Shown: in pieces, positions 50,974 through 63,586 of the stretch
Layout: each line of letters begins with the position of its first letter
How positions within the stretch are numbered: the first letter of the stretch is position 1
Assembly: GCF_043290135.1 (NCBI RefSeq)
Contig: NC_134710.1
Span: 284,831,276 to 284,895,275 of the forward strand
DNA: 64,000 bases
Direction of reading: 5' to 3'
Source: Rhipicephalus microplus
Taxonomy: Eukaryota > Arthropoda > Arachnida > Ixodida > Ixodidae
Notes under the pieces: model-generated
Seen by the model: only the letters and a program-made list of their open reading frames with translations
The model's database searches: none
What the model was told of the DNA's origin: nothing
Position numbers and translations under genes: made by a program

Positions 50974-51189
50974 CTATAGAAAAATCTGGTACAATAATTT
51001 AGTAAACGACATGATCACCCCTAACTTCATCTTTAGTGTTAGCAGCATGTTTCGCCCCATATAGACAATCTTACATAAATCACATGAGTTTCCCCACCTT
51101 GAACTGCTAAACGAATGTTTCTTGTTGCATATCTCAACGTCAATAAATAAGTTCATGAAAAGCCGATGATTAAACCAAGCCGTTTTCAC
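50974..51189 (-). pseudogene. CR1/L2-like LINE, linker between endonuclease and reverse transcriptase
   Basis: A 71-codon minus-strand frame reads KTAWFNHRLFMNL, then KKHSFSSSRWGNSCDLCKIV and RNMLLTLKMK. This matches the K-x-W-hxx-L ... F+K ... YRNxLxxxhKxAK pattern found between endonuclease and reverse transcriptase in CR1/L2-type ORF2. It is collinear with the reverse transcriptase at 48785-49690 once the SINE-B pair is removed, so both are probably one old element. Confidence 0.6.
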
Positions 51190-51484
51190 GAGTATGCGTA
51201 TACCGTGTCATTGTTCCTTCATTTGTTAAAGATACAAAATGGCCAGGTTAGGACCCAATAGTGTGGCACCGAAACCCTTACGTGAAAGAGTTTATGCTTC
51301 GCACCATCTTTCACGTGGCTCACTGTCGTTGATCCGTGCTGTTCTGAGATTGTCATGGGGCAGTTCATTTTAATTCTTTTTACAACTACGTTAATTTTAG
51401 TGGATGAATAACTGCATACTAGCAACCACAGGTCAAGACACATTGATTGCCACCGCTCTTCATTAGCGTCATTCAGCGGGTCTC
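51190..51484. other. Unrecognised sequence
   Basis: It may contain decayed endonuclease sequence of the neighbouring LINE, but nothing specific is seen. Confidence 0.35.
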
Positions 51485-51960
51485 TCAGATATAAGCTATG
51501 CGGTCAGAGACCACCGATACCAGACGTCTCCCATCCAAGAGAAATTGCACTGGCGCTACGCGTGCCAGCTCGTTGTATACCATACCAAACTGGCGTGGCG
51601 TAAGTGTGCTGGAAGGGGGCGAGGTGGAAGGGTATGTGGTTAGTCGGAGGAGAAAGTGATGTGAAGCAAGCCGGTGCAAGTCTGCGCGCAGACCTTTTGA
51701 CCGCTCGGGGAAGTACAGCCACCCTCGACTGCTGAGCGGCGATGTTTCCCGGGAAAAACTAGGCCACGTGAAACGGGTGAAGAACGGACATAAACCTTCT
51801 GCGAGACCTGCTTCGCGAGTGCACTGCATCGCCGCTGCTGTGCCTTCTCACCGCCCCGTCAAAGCGTGGGTCCTGCGAGAGCCGGAACCGGCCCCGTGCT
51901 ACAGAGGCGGGCATTGTGAAAGGCACCGAGTATCTTTACCCTTCGATATAGAGAAAGGGC
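51485..51960. other. GC-rich block
   Basis: CG-rich and open in several frames. The tone is of a retroelement leader or long terminal repeat, but no primer-binding site or terminal TG...CA pair could be fixed. Confidence 0.35.
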
Positions 51961-54229
51961 ACTTCTCCGTCTTCTTGACGGACATTACCAGCAAAACACG
52001 CCGAGGAAAATGGGTAACCGAAATCAACATACCCCACGGTCTCATTCTCTCTCGCTCACTCTTTATATACTATTTTGTTCATTGGCCCACTATCTCTCGC
52101 TTTAAACATTAGCTTATAGTGCGCAACGACTCGACCTTTCCTCGTTATACAATTGATTTCGTGTATTCTATATTTTGTGTTTTTTCTCGTAAATTTATGT
52201 GAGTGTGGCGGAGATGTTTGGCAAACAAAAACCGCAAAACATTAAGGGCCACATGGATAAACTCGACTCGTAGAGTACACCTGATGGTCGAACGGAAACC
52301 AAGAATATAACCTAGAATAAATGTTGGGCTCTCCTTTACTTTTTGTGTGAGGAGGGTTGAGAAAAGTGTAATTTTGATGTAGTGGTGCAATTAATATTAG
52401 CATTATGAAACAACTGTAGTTAGTGCAACAACAGGAGGTGGATGTTTAATTGTTGATGCACGGGTGATGCGCGATGCCATTAGACAAACTTTGCATTTTA
52501 AGCGAGTATTTTGTATATGCAGGCCCGAGTCCTGGAAGACAAAAAAGCATGTCATGATGAATCGTGGGATACTGAGGGTGCAGTTGGCAATCAAGGTTCG
52601 TGTCAACTGCGTATAGAACTAATATATTGTGCTTTATGCGAGCAAGTTTGGCAAGCACAATACAGCTTTAGTTATTCGTGAGATGTGGCATATCGGATTG
52701 TTACATTGGTAATTGGGTATCAGAGTAAATATGTGTAGCTTTTACGTACTTATTCATCATTTCATATTCATTGATGCTTAGAGGCGCAATATCTAACGAA
52801 ATACCACTAGATGTTTTGACTCCGTAGCTTGAGCCAATTCTCTTCGAGCAGCGTATGCTAGACGTATACTATTTTCACAGGAGGGGCATTTTCAATGCCC
52901 GTAATAGCCACCAGGGCATCAGTGATGACAACCCACTTTCTCGGCATTCCTGATAATTTAATTAAGCATATTTGTAGTGAAATGGATACAAGCTCCAATA
53001 TTGTTGAAGACGAAAGCTGCTCCAACTTACAGGCACATCCTTCAGTCAGCTCAAGAACGACGAATTCCGATGTTGAAGCTTCTTTGGTGACACAGCCCTG
53101 AGTTTACTCAGAAACGTTGTCTCGGTACACCTCAAGTAGATAGTACCAGGCTAACCGCAGTGCTGCAATGGTTGGTAGTTCATGAGAAGGCCTACTATTG
53201 CTCTCTTTTCAGCAGTGTGTAGCTCCAAGAGACAGGGAGGGTACAACCGCTGCCCGTAGTGCTAACTGGGGAGCCACGCAGAAACACTCACCCCTAGTCT
53301 CAGATCCTTTCGTCTGCTTGTCTTGAGAATGCGAAATATAGTCCACGATCTTTGATAATAGTGCTCCCTATGAAAAGTTCATCTTTTCAAGGTGCCATGG
53401 TTTATGTATGGCTTATCGAATCTGCACCCACCACCAACCTGATTTGTAGTTTTTATAGCACGAAGACCATTGCACACAGAAACAAATTTTGATGCAACAT
53501 GGGAATGCGCGAAAATGGAGTCGAGAATCATTTCGAATAGAAACATTTGCGCAGAAAAACGTTGATTTGTGCTAGCAATGAGAAACCTCGCTTTATTTAC
53601 GAGCAATATCATGCCGCTGAAAGAACAGTAAAGCAGAAAAGTCGAATTGGTTTTATGAATTTCAGCTACGGCACTTCAAAAGAGTCAGGAGCACTCTGAG
53701 CGCTAGCATGGTAACCAAGTGAACCAGCGATCTGCCCAACTGACCATGAAGTTCCATCATTTTCTAACATTCCGTGATGAACTTTGGCAATGCCTCATTG
53801 GGATCAAGTTGTTTGTGTGCTAGTTAAAAAACGAAGCAATGTTTAATTCTTCCTGAAGTGACAAGCAAATCCACCAAGGCAGATAGGAGGGCTTTTTCAC
53901 TGCAACAAAGGCGATCTAAACAAGGCAAAAATGCATCGTTACTTCGTAGGTCGGTGGAACTACAGGAAACCACACTCAGCAACAGTATAGGAGTGAAGAT
54001 CAAAGAGGAAATAACTGTTTTCTTCATTACGTAGTAACCTACCTTTCTCCACTAGAAGAACAGTGCCTCAAACTGCGCCGCTGGGAAGAGATTAATTTGT
54101 TGTTCTCGCGTAGTGGTCTTTTTAAAATCTGCGCTCAGCGTGACTTATTAGTATACTAAAACTTCATTGTGTCGCGTTTTCAACTCTATGTTTAGGAATG
54201 TTTCCCAGTGACCATAGTTGCCAGTTCCG
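51961..54229. other. Unrecognised sequence
   Basis: A 68-codon frame at 52895-53101, starting ATG 16 bp after a TTTTCACAG acceptor-like site, gives a soluble Ser/Thr-rich peptide (MPVIATRASVMTTHFLGIPD...). No family is recognised. Confidence 0.35.
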
Positions 54230-54460
54230 CTTTTGATGAGTGAATTCGGGCTTCTTGGTCTTCGTCATTTTTTCCCTTCCTCGTCTTCTTTCCTCTTTCT
54301 CCCCTCTAATCTTTGTTTCCTCTGTTTCTTCCCTCCTCCCGAAAGAGTGAGCAGGCGTTGTGCCCCTCAAGGTAGCAGTTGCCAGCTTGCTCTCTCCCTC
54401 TTTCCTCCGTGTCCTTGTGTAGCTTTGTATGCAAATGAAAAAATAATAATATCAATTTCT
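54230..54460 (+). mobile_element. Possible LINE 3' UTR with AAT-type tail
   Basis: A long pyrimidine-rich stretch is followed by TGTGTAGCTTTGTATGCAAA and AAAAAATAATAATATC. The pattern resembles the other LINE tails, but the hairpin motif is missing. Confidence 0.3.
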
Positions 54461-55627
54461 TGCCAAGTCACTTGTACAACTTCCCAGTCACTTGCCGCAT
54501 TTTTACTCCATTTTTTCGGCAAATATGTGATTACTTTAGTGACTGTCTTACTCCCCAATAGCGCGTTTGTCGATGACTGAATAGTTAAGCGTTGAAGTAT
54601 GACATACATTGGGGAAGTCAGCAAGTAACATTAACACTGGCAAACGTGCATTAAACCGAATGGAGATAGCGTAGAAAACTACGCGATACAGCGTTCATAG
54701 TTCCGTAGATAGCGTTCATAGGTTCACATATTCTTGCTGTATAAAATAATTATTTCATTTTTCAACTCTCCTTTGCATTTGAGTGACATTTTTATTGTAA
54801 ATTAGGATACCTTGAGGAATAGAAATATTATTTAAGGTATTGTTTCCTTTGGCCTTCTCCGTGAGAGTCAAGCTGCTTTTCTGGGCTTTTTTTCTGATTA
54901 TTATTTGGTTCATGCTCGGTACCATCTGGTAACTCTGGTGGTGACTTAGTTATTCTGTACCGATAATTTAGTTCCGCGGTACACCATGATATGTAACGTA
55001 ACGGCAAGGACAGCGAATAGCAGCCGATACACATGCAGGCGTGCAAACAAGTTGCATGCATTTTTTATCGCACCTCCGGGTCGAGAGAGAACGTGTCGTG
55101 ACTTGAGCACGCAGTTTGTGACCTCGCAAGCACCTTACCATAGACTGACCCAGCTTCGAAATCTGCTGTTTTATATGCGTGGTATAAATACCGAAGTGCA
55201 CGTGCTGGCATGCGTGCACAGTATACATCGCCATCGCACTTGTCGTGAACTACATGTGTTCCATTAGCCTGCAGCAACGACCGATGTAGAAAAATGTAAT
55301 AAATGATACGCTATAGCGAAGCTTAATTCAAGCGCTTGTTCAGCGCTGCTGTGCTTGCTTGTATATTCCTTTGAGAATGGTGAGGCAATCTTAGGAGCTC
55401 ACGTGTAAGTGAATGGCAATTAAGAAACGTCAAACTTTCTGCGAAGCCCCAACTTATTACAAGTTACCTAGCCCTACATTCATTAGGCATAATTTCAACT
55501 ACAATAATAATGATAACTTCTGGGATTTGACACGCAAAAAGTACTAAGGAACGCCATTACATAGGACTATGAATTAATTTCGGCCATCCGAGAATTGTTA
55601 ACATGCAGCTGGATCAAACTAAGCAAG
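54461..55627. other. Unrecognised sequence
   Basis: Nothing recognised. Confidence 0.4.
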
Positions 55628-55760
55628 CGGGCGTTCTTTGCATTTCGCCCCGTTCGAAATCGGCCCCGTTGGGCTGGAATCGCAACGGCACCCTCAAGAT
55701 GAGCAGTGTGAAGTTATCCGGAGCCATACGCTACGACGTCTCTTGTCAAACCCTGCAAAC
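55628..55760. mobile_element. Scrambled Ruka-like fragments
   Basis: GCATTTCGCCCCGTTCGAAA followed by GGCTGGAATCGCAACGG reads as the reversed head of a Ruka-related SINE. AAGTTATCCGGAGCCATACG and CTACGACGTCTCTTGT read as its 3' body in the forward sense. The two orientations lie side by side. Confidence 0.4.
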
Positions 55761-56357
55761 AAACCAACTAAGCATTACCTGGCTCACCCGGGTAACGTAA
55801 TGCGCAGGAGAGGTAGCCGGTGAAAAGCGTACGACGGATAACTGATGGTCACTTAGCTATAGAGCCAGCGTATACGTTTTCATTATTGCTCCGTGTCAGC
55901 GTGATCTCGGGTCGCTGGCGCCTTGCTTTACGCTTTATATGACGCACGCTATTCATACGTCTCTTTTATACATAGCTCCTCTGACATCCAACCTGTGACG
56001 AGCAAGGCTGGCGTTTCAGGAAGGCCTTTAGAGGCAGGAATGCCTGGCTGTTCGCCACATGGTCCATGGCGGTACGCGATGCGCTGGCCTTTCCCATCTA
56101 TAGCCCCAGCTTTAATGACGAATAAAGCAGTGATGCTTGCTTTTTCGTTTGTTTTAGTACATGGCGTTTTCGAAGGAATACTATTGAAGAGAGAAAAACT
56201 TAGGGGTACTCAAGGTGAGCAAAGATGGATACGATACTTCACGAAAACGTTATGTCAATATTTTGGCTGGATCCTAGGCTTTCTCAAGACAAACAACCCG
56301 CAATAATATTTTTTGTTTTTAAGCAATTAACAAGCGACAGTTTTGCACTCACTTCCA
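55761..56357. other. Unrecognised sequence
   Basis: A 127-codon plus-strand frame (55923-56306) has no recognised domain. Confidence 0.35.
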
Positions 56358-56359
56358 TT

Positions 56360-56435
<76 letters not shown>
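56358..56435. repeat. (TTTC)n microsatellite, about 19 units
   Basis: A pure TTTC run of 78 bp. Confidence 0.98.
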
Positions 56436-57111
56436 ATTTATTTCTTTACTATGTTGGTCCGAATAACTGCTCGCTGGAGCTTGGAGCTCGCGTACACTAG
56501 TCCAGAAGTTGCTTACATTTTTGTTCATGAAAGAAAATACCAGAACAATGGGCACCTGAACAAAACGTAAGATCCACAGAGTGGTAGAAGTAAACTTCTT
56601 TGAAGCGAAGGTCCCCCTGACGCTGCAGCCGCAATTTAGTAGAACGTGCCTTGAGGCTGCCTGGAAGGCACTCTTTGCAGGGCTCGGGCATGTTATTGAT
56701 TCAAATCTGTTTACATTCCTTGCACTGGCATCCTCTGGTCGGCTAACCACGTGGCTATCTTACAACATAGAGTTTGATTCCTTAATACCTCGAAGAAAAA
56801 AAAAACGCTTCAGTCCTAAGCTACAAGGCACATTCCGCGAACAGAATAAGTAAACTTTGTTGGGCTTAACAAAGAACATTATAAAAAGCACAAAATGCAC
56901 TGCTGGGATTTATATATGGCGGACCTCACAGTGCCACAGGCTTGTAGCCATGGGAGAGTGTAAGTATTACCAACTTGGCTTCTTGCAGAGCTTTATGTCC
57001 AGGGCTTGCAAGCTTTCAGCAGTCACTAGGCACCACGACTGGACGAGCTACAGTGGAACAGCATACGCATGAAATCCTTTGTCGCATTTTATCAAACGCA
57101 ACAGTATAGTT
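56436..57111. other. Unrecognised sequence
   Basis: A 90-codon frame at 56581-56853 shows no domain. Confidence 0.35.
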
Positions 57112-57128
57112 TAAACCCACGTGTACCT

Positions 57129-57351
57129 AGTGGGTAAGGTACTCGACTGCTGACCCGCAGGTCGTGGGATCGAATCCCGGCTGCGGCGACTGCATTTCCG
57201 ATGGAGGCGGAAATGTTGTAGGCCCGTGTGCTCAGATTTCGGTGCACGTTAAAGAACCCAAGGTGGTCAAAATTTCCGGAGCCCTGCATTAGGGCGTCTC
57301 TCATATTCATAGGGTGGTTTTAGGATGTTAAACCCCACAAATCAATCAATC
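57129..57351 (+). mobile_element. Ruka SINE, 5'-truncated by ~20 bp, with 17-bp target duplication
   Basis: It starts inside the A box (AGTGGGTAAGGTACTCGACT) and is otherwise complete to CCCCACAAATCAATCAAT. TAAACCCACGTGTACCT (57112-57128) recurs with one change at 57352-57368. Confidence 0.95.
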
Positions 57352-57384
57352 TAAAGCCACGTGTACCTTCTCGTATGTCTTCTC

Positions 57385-57500
57385 ATTGCTATCTTTTTCT
57401 TTTTATTCCTTGTTACCCTTTCCCCAGCGTAAAATAGCAAACCAGACGCTTGTCTGGTTGACCTTCCTGCCTATGCTTCCTCCTCCTCCTCCTTCTGGCA
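57385..57500 (+). mobile_element. 3' UTR tail of an I/Jockey-like LINE
   Basis: Pyrimidine run, CCCCAGCGTAAAATAGCAA, hairpin arms at 57440-57447 and 57452-57459, GTTGACCTTCCTGCC and a (TCC)n end. Confidence 0.65.
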
Positions 57501-57959
57501 TTAAAGAGATGCAATTCAGGCGCGTTCCTGAAACTGGTTCAGCGTATAACTTCTTTACTGTACTTACTCTCAAATTATCTACATTGGTTTTCTTCATGTC
57601 GATGGGACCATGTGGCAAGAACACTATTACGTCTGTAGGTTTAACTTCAGTAGGCAAGTTTCAGCGTAAAAGAAATGACGAGCTCGGCGCAGTGTTTCTA
57701 TGATAAGCTTTAAGCCTAGTTCGTTTGATGCGCACTGAAGGTGCAAGCATGGACACATATTGAACGAAATACCAATTCCGCCGTTTGCGTATTGGTCTTC
57801 TCATTCTACACTTGTGTCGGTGCTTGCGAGTCTGCCTTTCCGATATCACGGATTTTCTATATCTTACTGATCTTTTAGTCATTCAAAGAATGCGTTCAAG
57901 GTTTTAACACGACCCCGTTCACGCTTCTACTCATCCAAATGTCTTTCCTACCACTGCGC
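57501..57959. other. Unrecognised sequence
   Basis: Nothing recognised. Confidence 0.4.
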
Positions 57960-58400
57960 CAACAGGTACGGAACATGTTGCGGCGACTCACGACGCGTGT
58001 CGTCAACCCACAACACGAAGCGAAATGGCGCGCTACGCGTGTCCAGTATCTGGAGAATGCGTTCTCACCAGGCTCTCGACAAGCGGCGAATCTAGGATTC
58101 GTCACGTAGCCGCAGCGCATCTCCGAGTCTCCGGGCGCTGCCCCGGCAAACTTCAGCCTTCGTCCAGCTCGCTTGACCGGCCTGCCTGCGGGCACAGTCT
58201 GCCGCCGCGTGTAAGCGCTCCGTTTCTTCCGCAGGCGCGCTGTATACTGGACTGTGCCAAGGTCTTGGGATGCCTCGGTCACGATGCCGCGCAACGCACG
58301 GCGGCCATCCTCTCGTGTAGCGGCTTAGAGACATGCCTATTGATTCGTGAGGTACCTATAGTGCACGCTCGCTGGCCTTAGTGCTGACCAAGCTACCGCA
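57960..58400. other. CpG-rich block
   Basis: Dense CG dinucleotides and overlapping frames on both strands (58025-58381 plus, 57896-58294 minus). No domain is seen in either. Confidence 0.45.
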
Positions 58401-58716
58401 CTTCGTGCGCTGCGTGCGGCGCCCAGCAGCTCACATTGATCCGTGAGGCCCGGCAGGGTGTTTATATAGCATCAGCGTTATACAGATGCGGGTTGGGGTG
58501 GGGTGCTGACGTATACAACAATACCAGCAATCGCTAACAGACATTGCATATGACAGATCATGGCTTCCGTGTCTCGCACTTTCGAACCAAAATGAAACTC
58601 GATGGTGATGCATGCTTACGCTTTGTTGTTGCTCCTTTTCGCGGTCTTTGGTCACACTAGTTTGTCATTTTCGTGGTTTCGCCTTTTCGTACGGGGCTAA
58701 GTATAATTTCCTTTCA

Positions 58717-59819
<1,103 letters not shown>

Positions 59820-59910
59820 GTATCTGTTTTCGGTCTCCTTCTCGCTTTATTTCTTATTTTCTGTCCCTTCCCTCGTCTCCGTGTAGGGTAGCAAATCGGG
59901 TATTGATAAC
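59820..59910 (+). mobile_element. Decayed LINE 3' UTR tail
   Basis: Pyrimidine run then GTGTAGGGTAGCAAATCGGG, matching the tail motif of the other LINE ends; the second hairpin arm is lost. Confidence 0.45.
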
Positions 59911-61142
59911 AAAGACAACACTATTGACATTAACAATCGATAGCTGGTTGTCTGTCTTGTCGGTTTGGCACATGACCTTTCATCTCCCCATGGCACTTCC
60001 TGGCAAACCTTAACGAGGTATGTAATTGTGCCAAGGATATACTTCCGCCGAGATTAATTATTAGAAAAAATAAAGATTCGTACAGGCTCACGTAGTTCCC
60101 TTTCATATTTGTGGAAGCGTAGTATTCGCTGGACATGGTATTCATCAAAACACAATGGAGACGACGGTCAAAATTATGGGCTGCAGCAGGGACATTATAA
60201 CCTTTCATGGCAATCAAGACGGAAGTAAAGGTTGTATAAGATATCTGACTTGTCGCAGAAATCTACATGACATCGGTCTTTAAGAGTTCCCTACATGTAC
60301 TTACGTCCTATCACGAGCGGGCAAGGGTCCAGCATGTTAAATGCTGTACGCCGCGTGTTTGCATCGTATGCATGACGTATTCGGTTCCTAAAGCTTGGGC
60401 CATACGTTTAGAGAATAATTTCACGTGAATTAGGAGACTCATCGTAGAATATATTACAGCGCAACAGGTTAGATACGGGCAGAAAAGGGACACAGCACTG
60501 AGCAGCCCAAATGGGGTTACCTGCGAAGCATTCTTCTTTCTGAACTCCCTAGACTCATTCAACCCCCTCATCCACTAGTAAAAGCTGCCTCAGAAGTTTT
60601 ATTGTCATAAGCCCTTCAGCAGCGATGTCGTCTGCCTTTGTACTGACGTCATATTTCCGAAATGCCGAGACTGAAGCACAAGCCTACTCTTGGGAATAAA
60701 AAGAAAGTTTTCGTGGCCTAAATAACGCGAGGACGAAGGTGTTTCTTCACAGTGATAAAAATACATTTTAAAAGCTCAAACACTGTCAATGCAGAGTGAG
60801 CACTCTGAATTGACAGTGACGTTTCGCCGTTCAGAAGCTAGTGCCATCTTTTCTATAAATATGGTCGCTTGTGCAAATCACGATTTCTGGATAGCTCCAT
60901 AACCACTGCATAGAAAGCTTCTCTGAAAGTTTTCACTAATAGGTATAAACTTGCAGTGTATATAATGAATCCCATGGCAGTATAAAAAGAGAGGCAAAGA
61001 AATTTTTCTGGCCAGTTTTTGTGATAGAAAATGGAATTTCCATTGCTGGTCATGGCCCTTCAAATACTAATCGCTGCAGCGAATTTTGGATGATTACTAC
61101 ATTATTTTCGCCACAACTTTTGCTCAGGCGTAAGTGGTCTTG
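59911..61142. other. Unrecognised sequence
   Basis: Nothing recognised. Confidence 0.4.
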
Positions 61143-61360
61143 GTTTTAACGCGACAGCGTTAAAAAACCTGTTTTGTGGAAAGTCTAGTGTCGGCGTCGG
61201 TGTCGTTGGTTGTGAGCAAAAAATGAGCATTTTCCATGAGCGCAAATTTTAGATAAATGAAAATAAATAAAAATATAAGGTTATACTGAGAATAAAGCCA
61301 AGGCCTTCTGCGAGGTAAGCAGGTATTTGACCACGAAGCATGTCATGGCATGAAGCTGCT
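61143..61360 (-). mobile_element. SINE-C: tRNA-derived SINE, diverged
   Basis: Reversed blocks are readable: TTTTAACGCGACAGCGTTAA at the 3' side, GTGTCGGCGTCGGTGTCGTT, AAGGCCTTCTGCGAGGTAAG and GACCACGAAGC at the head. Confidence 0.8.
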
Positions 61361-62666
61361 TAAAGAATAAAAAAAACCCTACGCAAATGCCATGTATTGT
61401 GAGGAGTCTCCTTAGCGCATGTAATATTGCGTTACAGAAGTGTAGAATGATGCCAGGTATCAGGGGCATTGTAAAATTCATACTATTGCACCATTCACAT
61501 GGGAGTGAGTGGTTGACTAGCCCAGCCATTACGAGGCTCTAAGACATATTTATTCATCATCCGCCGCAAGAGCACCAGCAAAGCGAGCAGTTACGTGTAT
61601 AGGTTCGTGTATTACCTCACGGACGCCTAGTGGATACATAGCTAGCTCGCAAAAGCTAATACTGCGGCGTAGTGGGCACTCTACAACTGTACTTGCACTG
61701 GGCTCAATTTCATAGCTGTAAGTGGCCAATGTAACTTGCGCAGACGTTCCGTTAGTTGTTGCACTGATAATGTGTCGAATGAGAAGCAAATGTATGGCAA
61801 TACCACTTGAGAAAGCGATGCGAACGGCGCCTGATTACGCTTTTGCGTTATGTTGTTGAGGTGACACTCAAGTGCCTTTCGTCTTTTTGACACCATCTTG
61901 GGACAAAACATTCCTTGTTCTCGGAATTTTAGTAAATATTTGAATACATTTCTTCAAATGCTTCTGTTATCATTGTAGCGGTCATTGGGTGGTCCCTGAG
62001 CACAAGATGGCTTGCACGACTTACATTATCATGTTCGTGCAAGCTGGAAGGGATTCCTGATTTGGCATCGTTCTTGTTTTTCACAAAAATGCTTTGTCAA
62101 CTTGAGTGCAGTTTTTTGTCAATTATAGTGCATCCATATTTTGAGCTATTTGCAACAATTCATGAATTAGTACTATCACCCTCACTACTCTTCCCATCAT
62201 ATCTCTGTCGCTCCAGCAAACGCTTGCGTAACGGTGATCAGCAGGTTAGAGACACTGCACTCAGGCAGTCTTATCTGTCCTCCGACCATTAGCCTCAGTT
62301 TTTTCTCCTCGCAAGAATTTTTCTATCAATAATGACCAAAGACACGAAAAACTGTTCGTCTATCTCCATTTTGGCCAAACCTAAAAGTCGGTTCAATGGA
62401 AATAATCGTGATTATTATTGTACCTTTTTTTCAACACCCCTCCTCTATAGAATGCCCGGTTTTGTCGAATGGAGAAGTTGGTGGCACTCAACCCTTTGCG
62501 AGTAAGTGCACCAACGTTTGGCACAGACCTCGTGCCAGTTTATCTGCCTTACAGAGCGACTATTTCGCTTCGCCTGTCCGAAATCGAGGAAGACTACAAT
62601 TGATGCGTGATATGCAGCGAAAGCACTCGAATTACCGCTACCCCACGATGGGAGAAACCCGCGTCA
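61361..62666. other. Unrecognised sequence
   Basis: Nothing recognised. Confidence 0.4.
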
Positions 62667-63395
62667 TCAATGCCCGGTAATGATTATCACCTCGAATCTA
62701 CTGTCACCTTGCGCCGCACCGTAAATATGCCACGCTTGTTCTCTCATCCGGCTATTTAGGTCAGGGACAGCACGGTTGCATCTTCCCGCACAGTAGACGG
62801 CTAAAGGTGTATCCTCTGACCGCGCTCGTGTATCCAGTAGGCCGGCCATATAGACAGTCGACTCGGTGGCCAACGCCGGTCGGCCCTCACCCACCGCGTG
62901 TGAAATATGCGCGACAGTCGGCCCATCCGCATGGCGCCTTCGCGCCAACCACGCGGTAATTTGGTGCGGCCACGGGGCAATCGTAACCGTGGGCCTCGAA
63001 GCGAACGCCTTATATTTTATTATTCCAGCATTGGCAGTTACGAGCCAATTACTGCTCTTACCCAAAGGCGGCGTGCACAATAAAATTGGTGCGGAAGCTC
63101 TCGGCGCGTTAAGAAGTACCCGTGGTCGAGGTGGGAGCCCTATGGCGCGGGGCATTTCCATCAAAAATGGCCGTGCTTGCATCATTTGCTTGGCATCATT
63201 ACGTATACTTGGTTGCCAGATGTCTGAGCCGCTCGAATCACACTCGCCGAGACAGACGGGCTTAGGTGTGCTATCCGGTGTGTCGCTAGGCACAGTATTG
63301 CAGCTGCGCAAGTGAAACGTAGCCGAGGGGGCGAAGAGGTCGAAGAGTTGCACGGATTTTCGCGGCAAGTCCAGAAAACGGAAGGGGGTGATCAT
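62667..63395 (-). CDS. Unrecognised 242-codon open frame in a CpG-rich block
   Basis: This is the longest open frame of the window outside simple repeats. It begins MITPFRFLDLPRKSVQLFDL and ends RFEVIIITGH. It is rich in Ala, Arg and Pro, with no clear membrane segment, zinc knuckle or catalytic motif that I can name. A 149-codon frame is open on the opposite strand (62866-63315), which weakens the coding case. Just upstream on the same strand lies a 62-codon frame (63398-63586), whose end overlaps a donor-like GTAAGG two bases before this ATG. It may be an exon pair, a retroelement gag fragment or a chance frame in GC-rich DNA. Confidence 0.25.
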   Translation of the reverse strand: MITPFRFLDLPRKSVQLFDLFAPSATFHLRSCNTVPSDTPDSTPKPVCLGECDSSGSDIWQPSIRNDAKQMMQARPFLMEMPRAIGLPPRPRVLLNAPRASAPILLCTPPLGKSSNWLVTANAGIIKYKAFASRPTVTIAPWPHQITAWLARRRHADGPTVAHISHAVGEGRPALATESTVYMAGLLDTRARSEDTPLAVYCAGRCNRAVPDLNSRMREQAWHIYGAAQGDSRFEVIIITGH

Positions 63396-63397
63396 CC

Positions 63398-63586
63398 TTA
63401 CATAAGTGCCGCTGCATGGACTTTCATTAAAGCAGTGTTCACTCCAAGTGCAGCGTAGAAGCTGTGAAATGCGGTCGTGCGGGCAGTCGTGCTGCGCGTG
63501 GTTTCAGCATGGCTAGTTGCCTCTGCAGCACTGCCATACGTCGTATGCTTGGAACGAAAGTCAGCCATTAGCTGCTTCCTTCGCAC
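63398..63586 (-). CDS. Unrecognised 62-codon frame upstream of the 242-codon frame
   Basis: It reads MRRKQLMADFRSKHTTYGSA and on to VHAAALM, then TAA. The stop overlaps ATGTAAGG, so a splice donor could remove it. There is no recognised domain. Its only interest is its position next to the 242-codon frame. Confidence 0.15.
   Translation of the reverse strand: MRRKQLMADFRSKHTTYGSAAEATSHAETTRSTTARTTAFHSFYAALGVNTALMKVHAAALM

Noticed and set aside
51485..51960. A long terminal repeat of an LTR retrotransposon
   Set aside because: I could not find matching terminal TG...CA ends, a primer-binding site or a second copy in the window.
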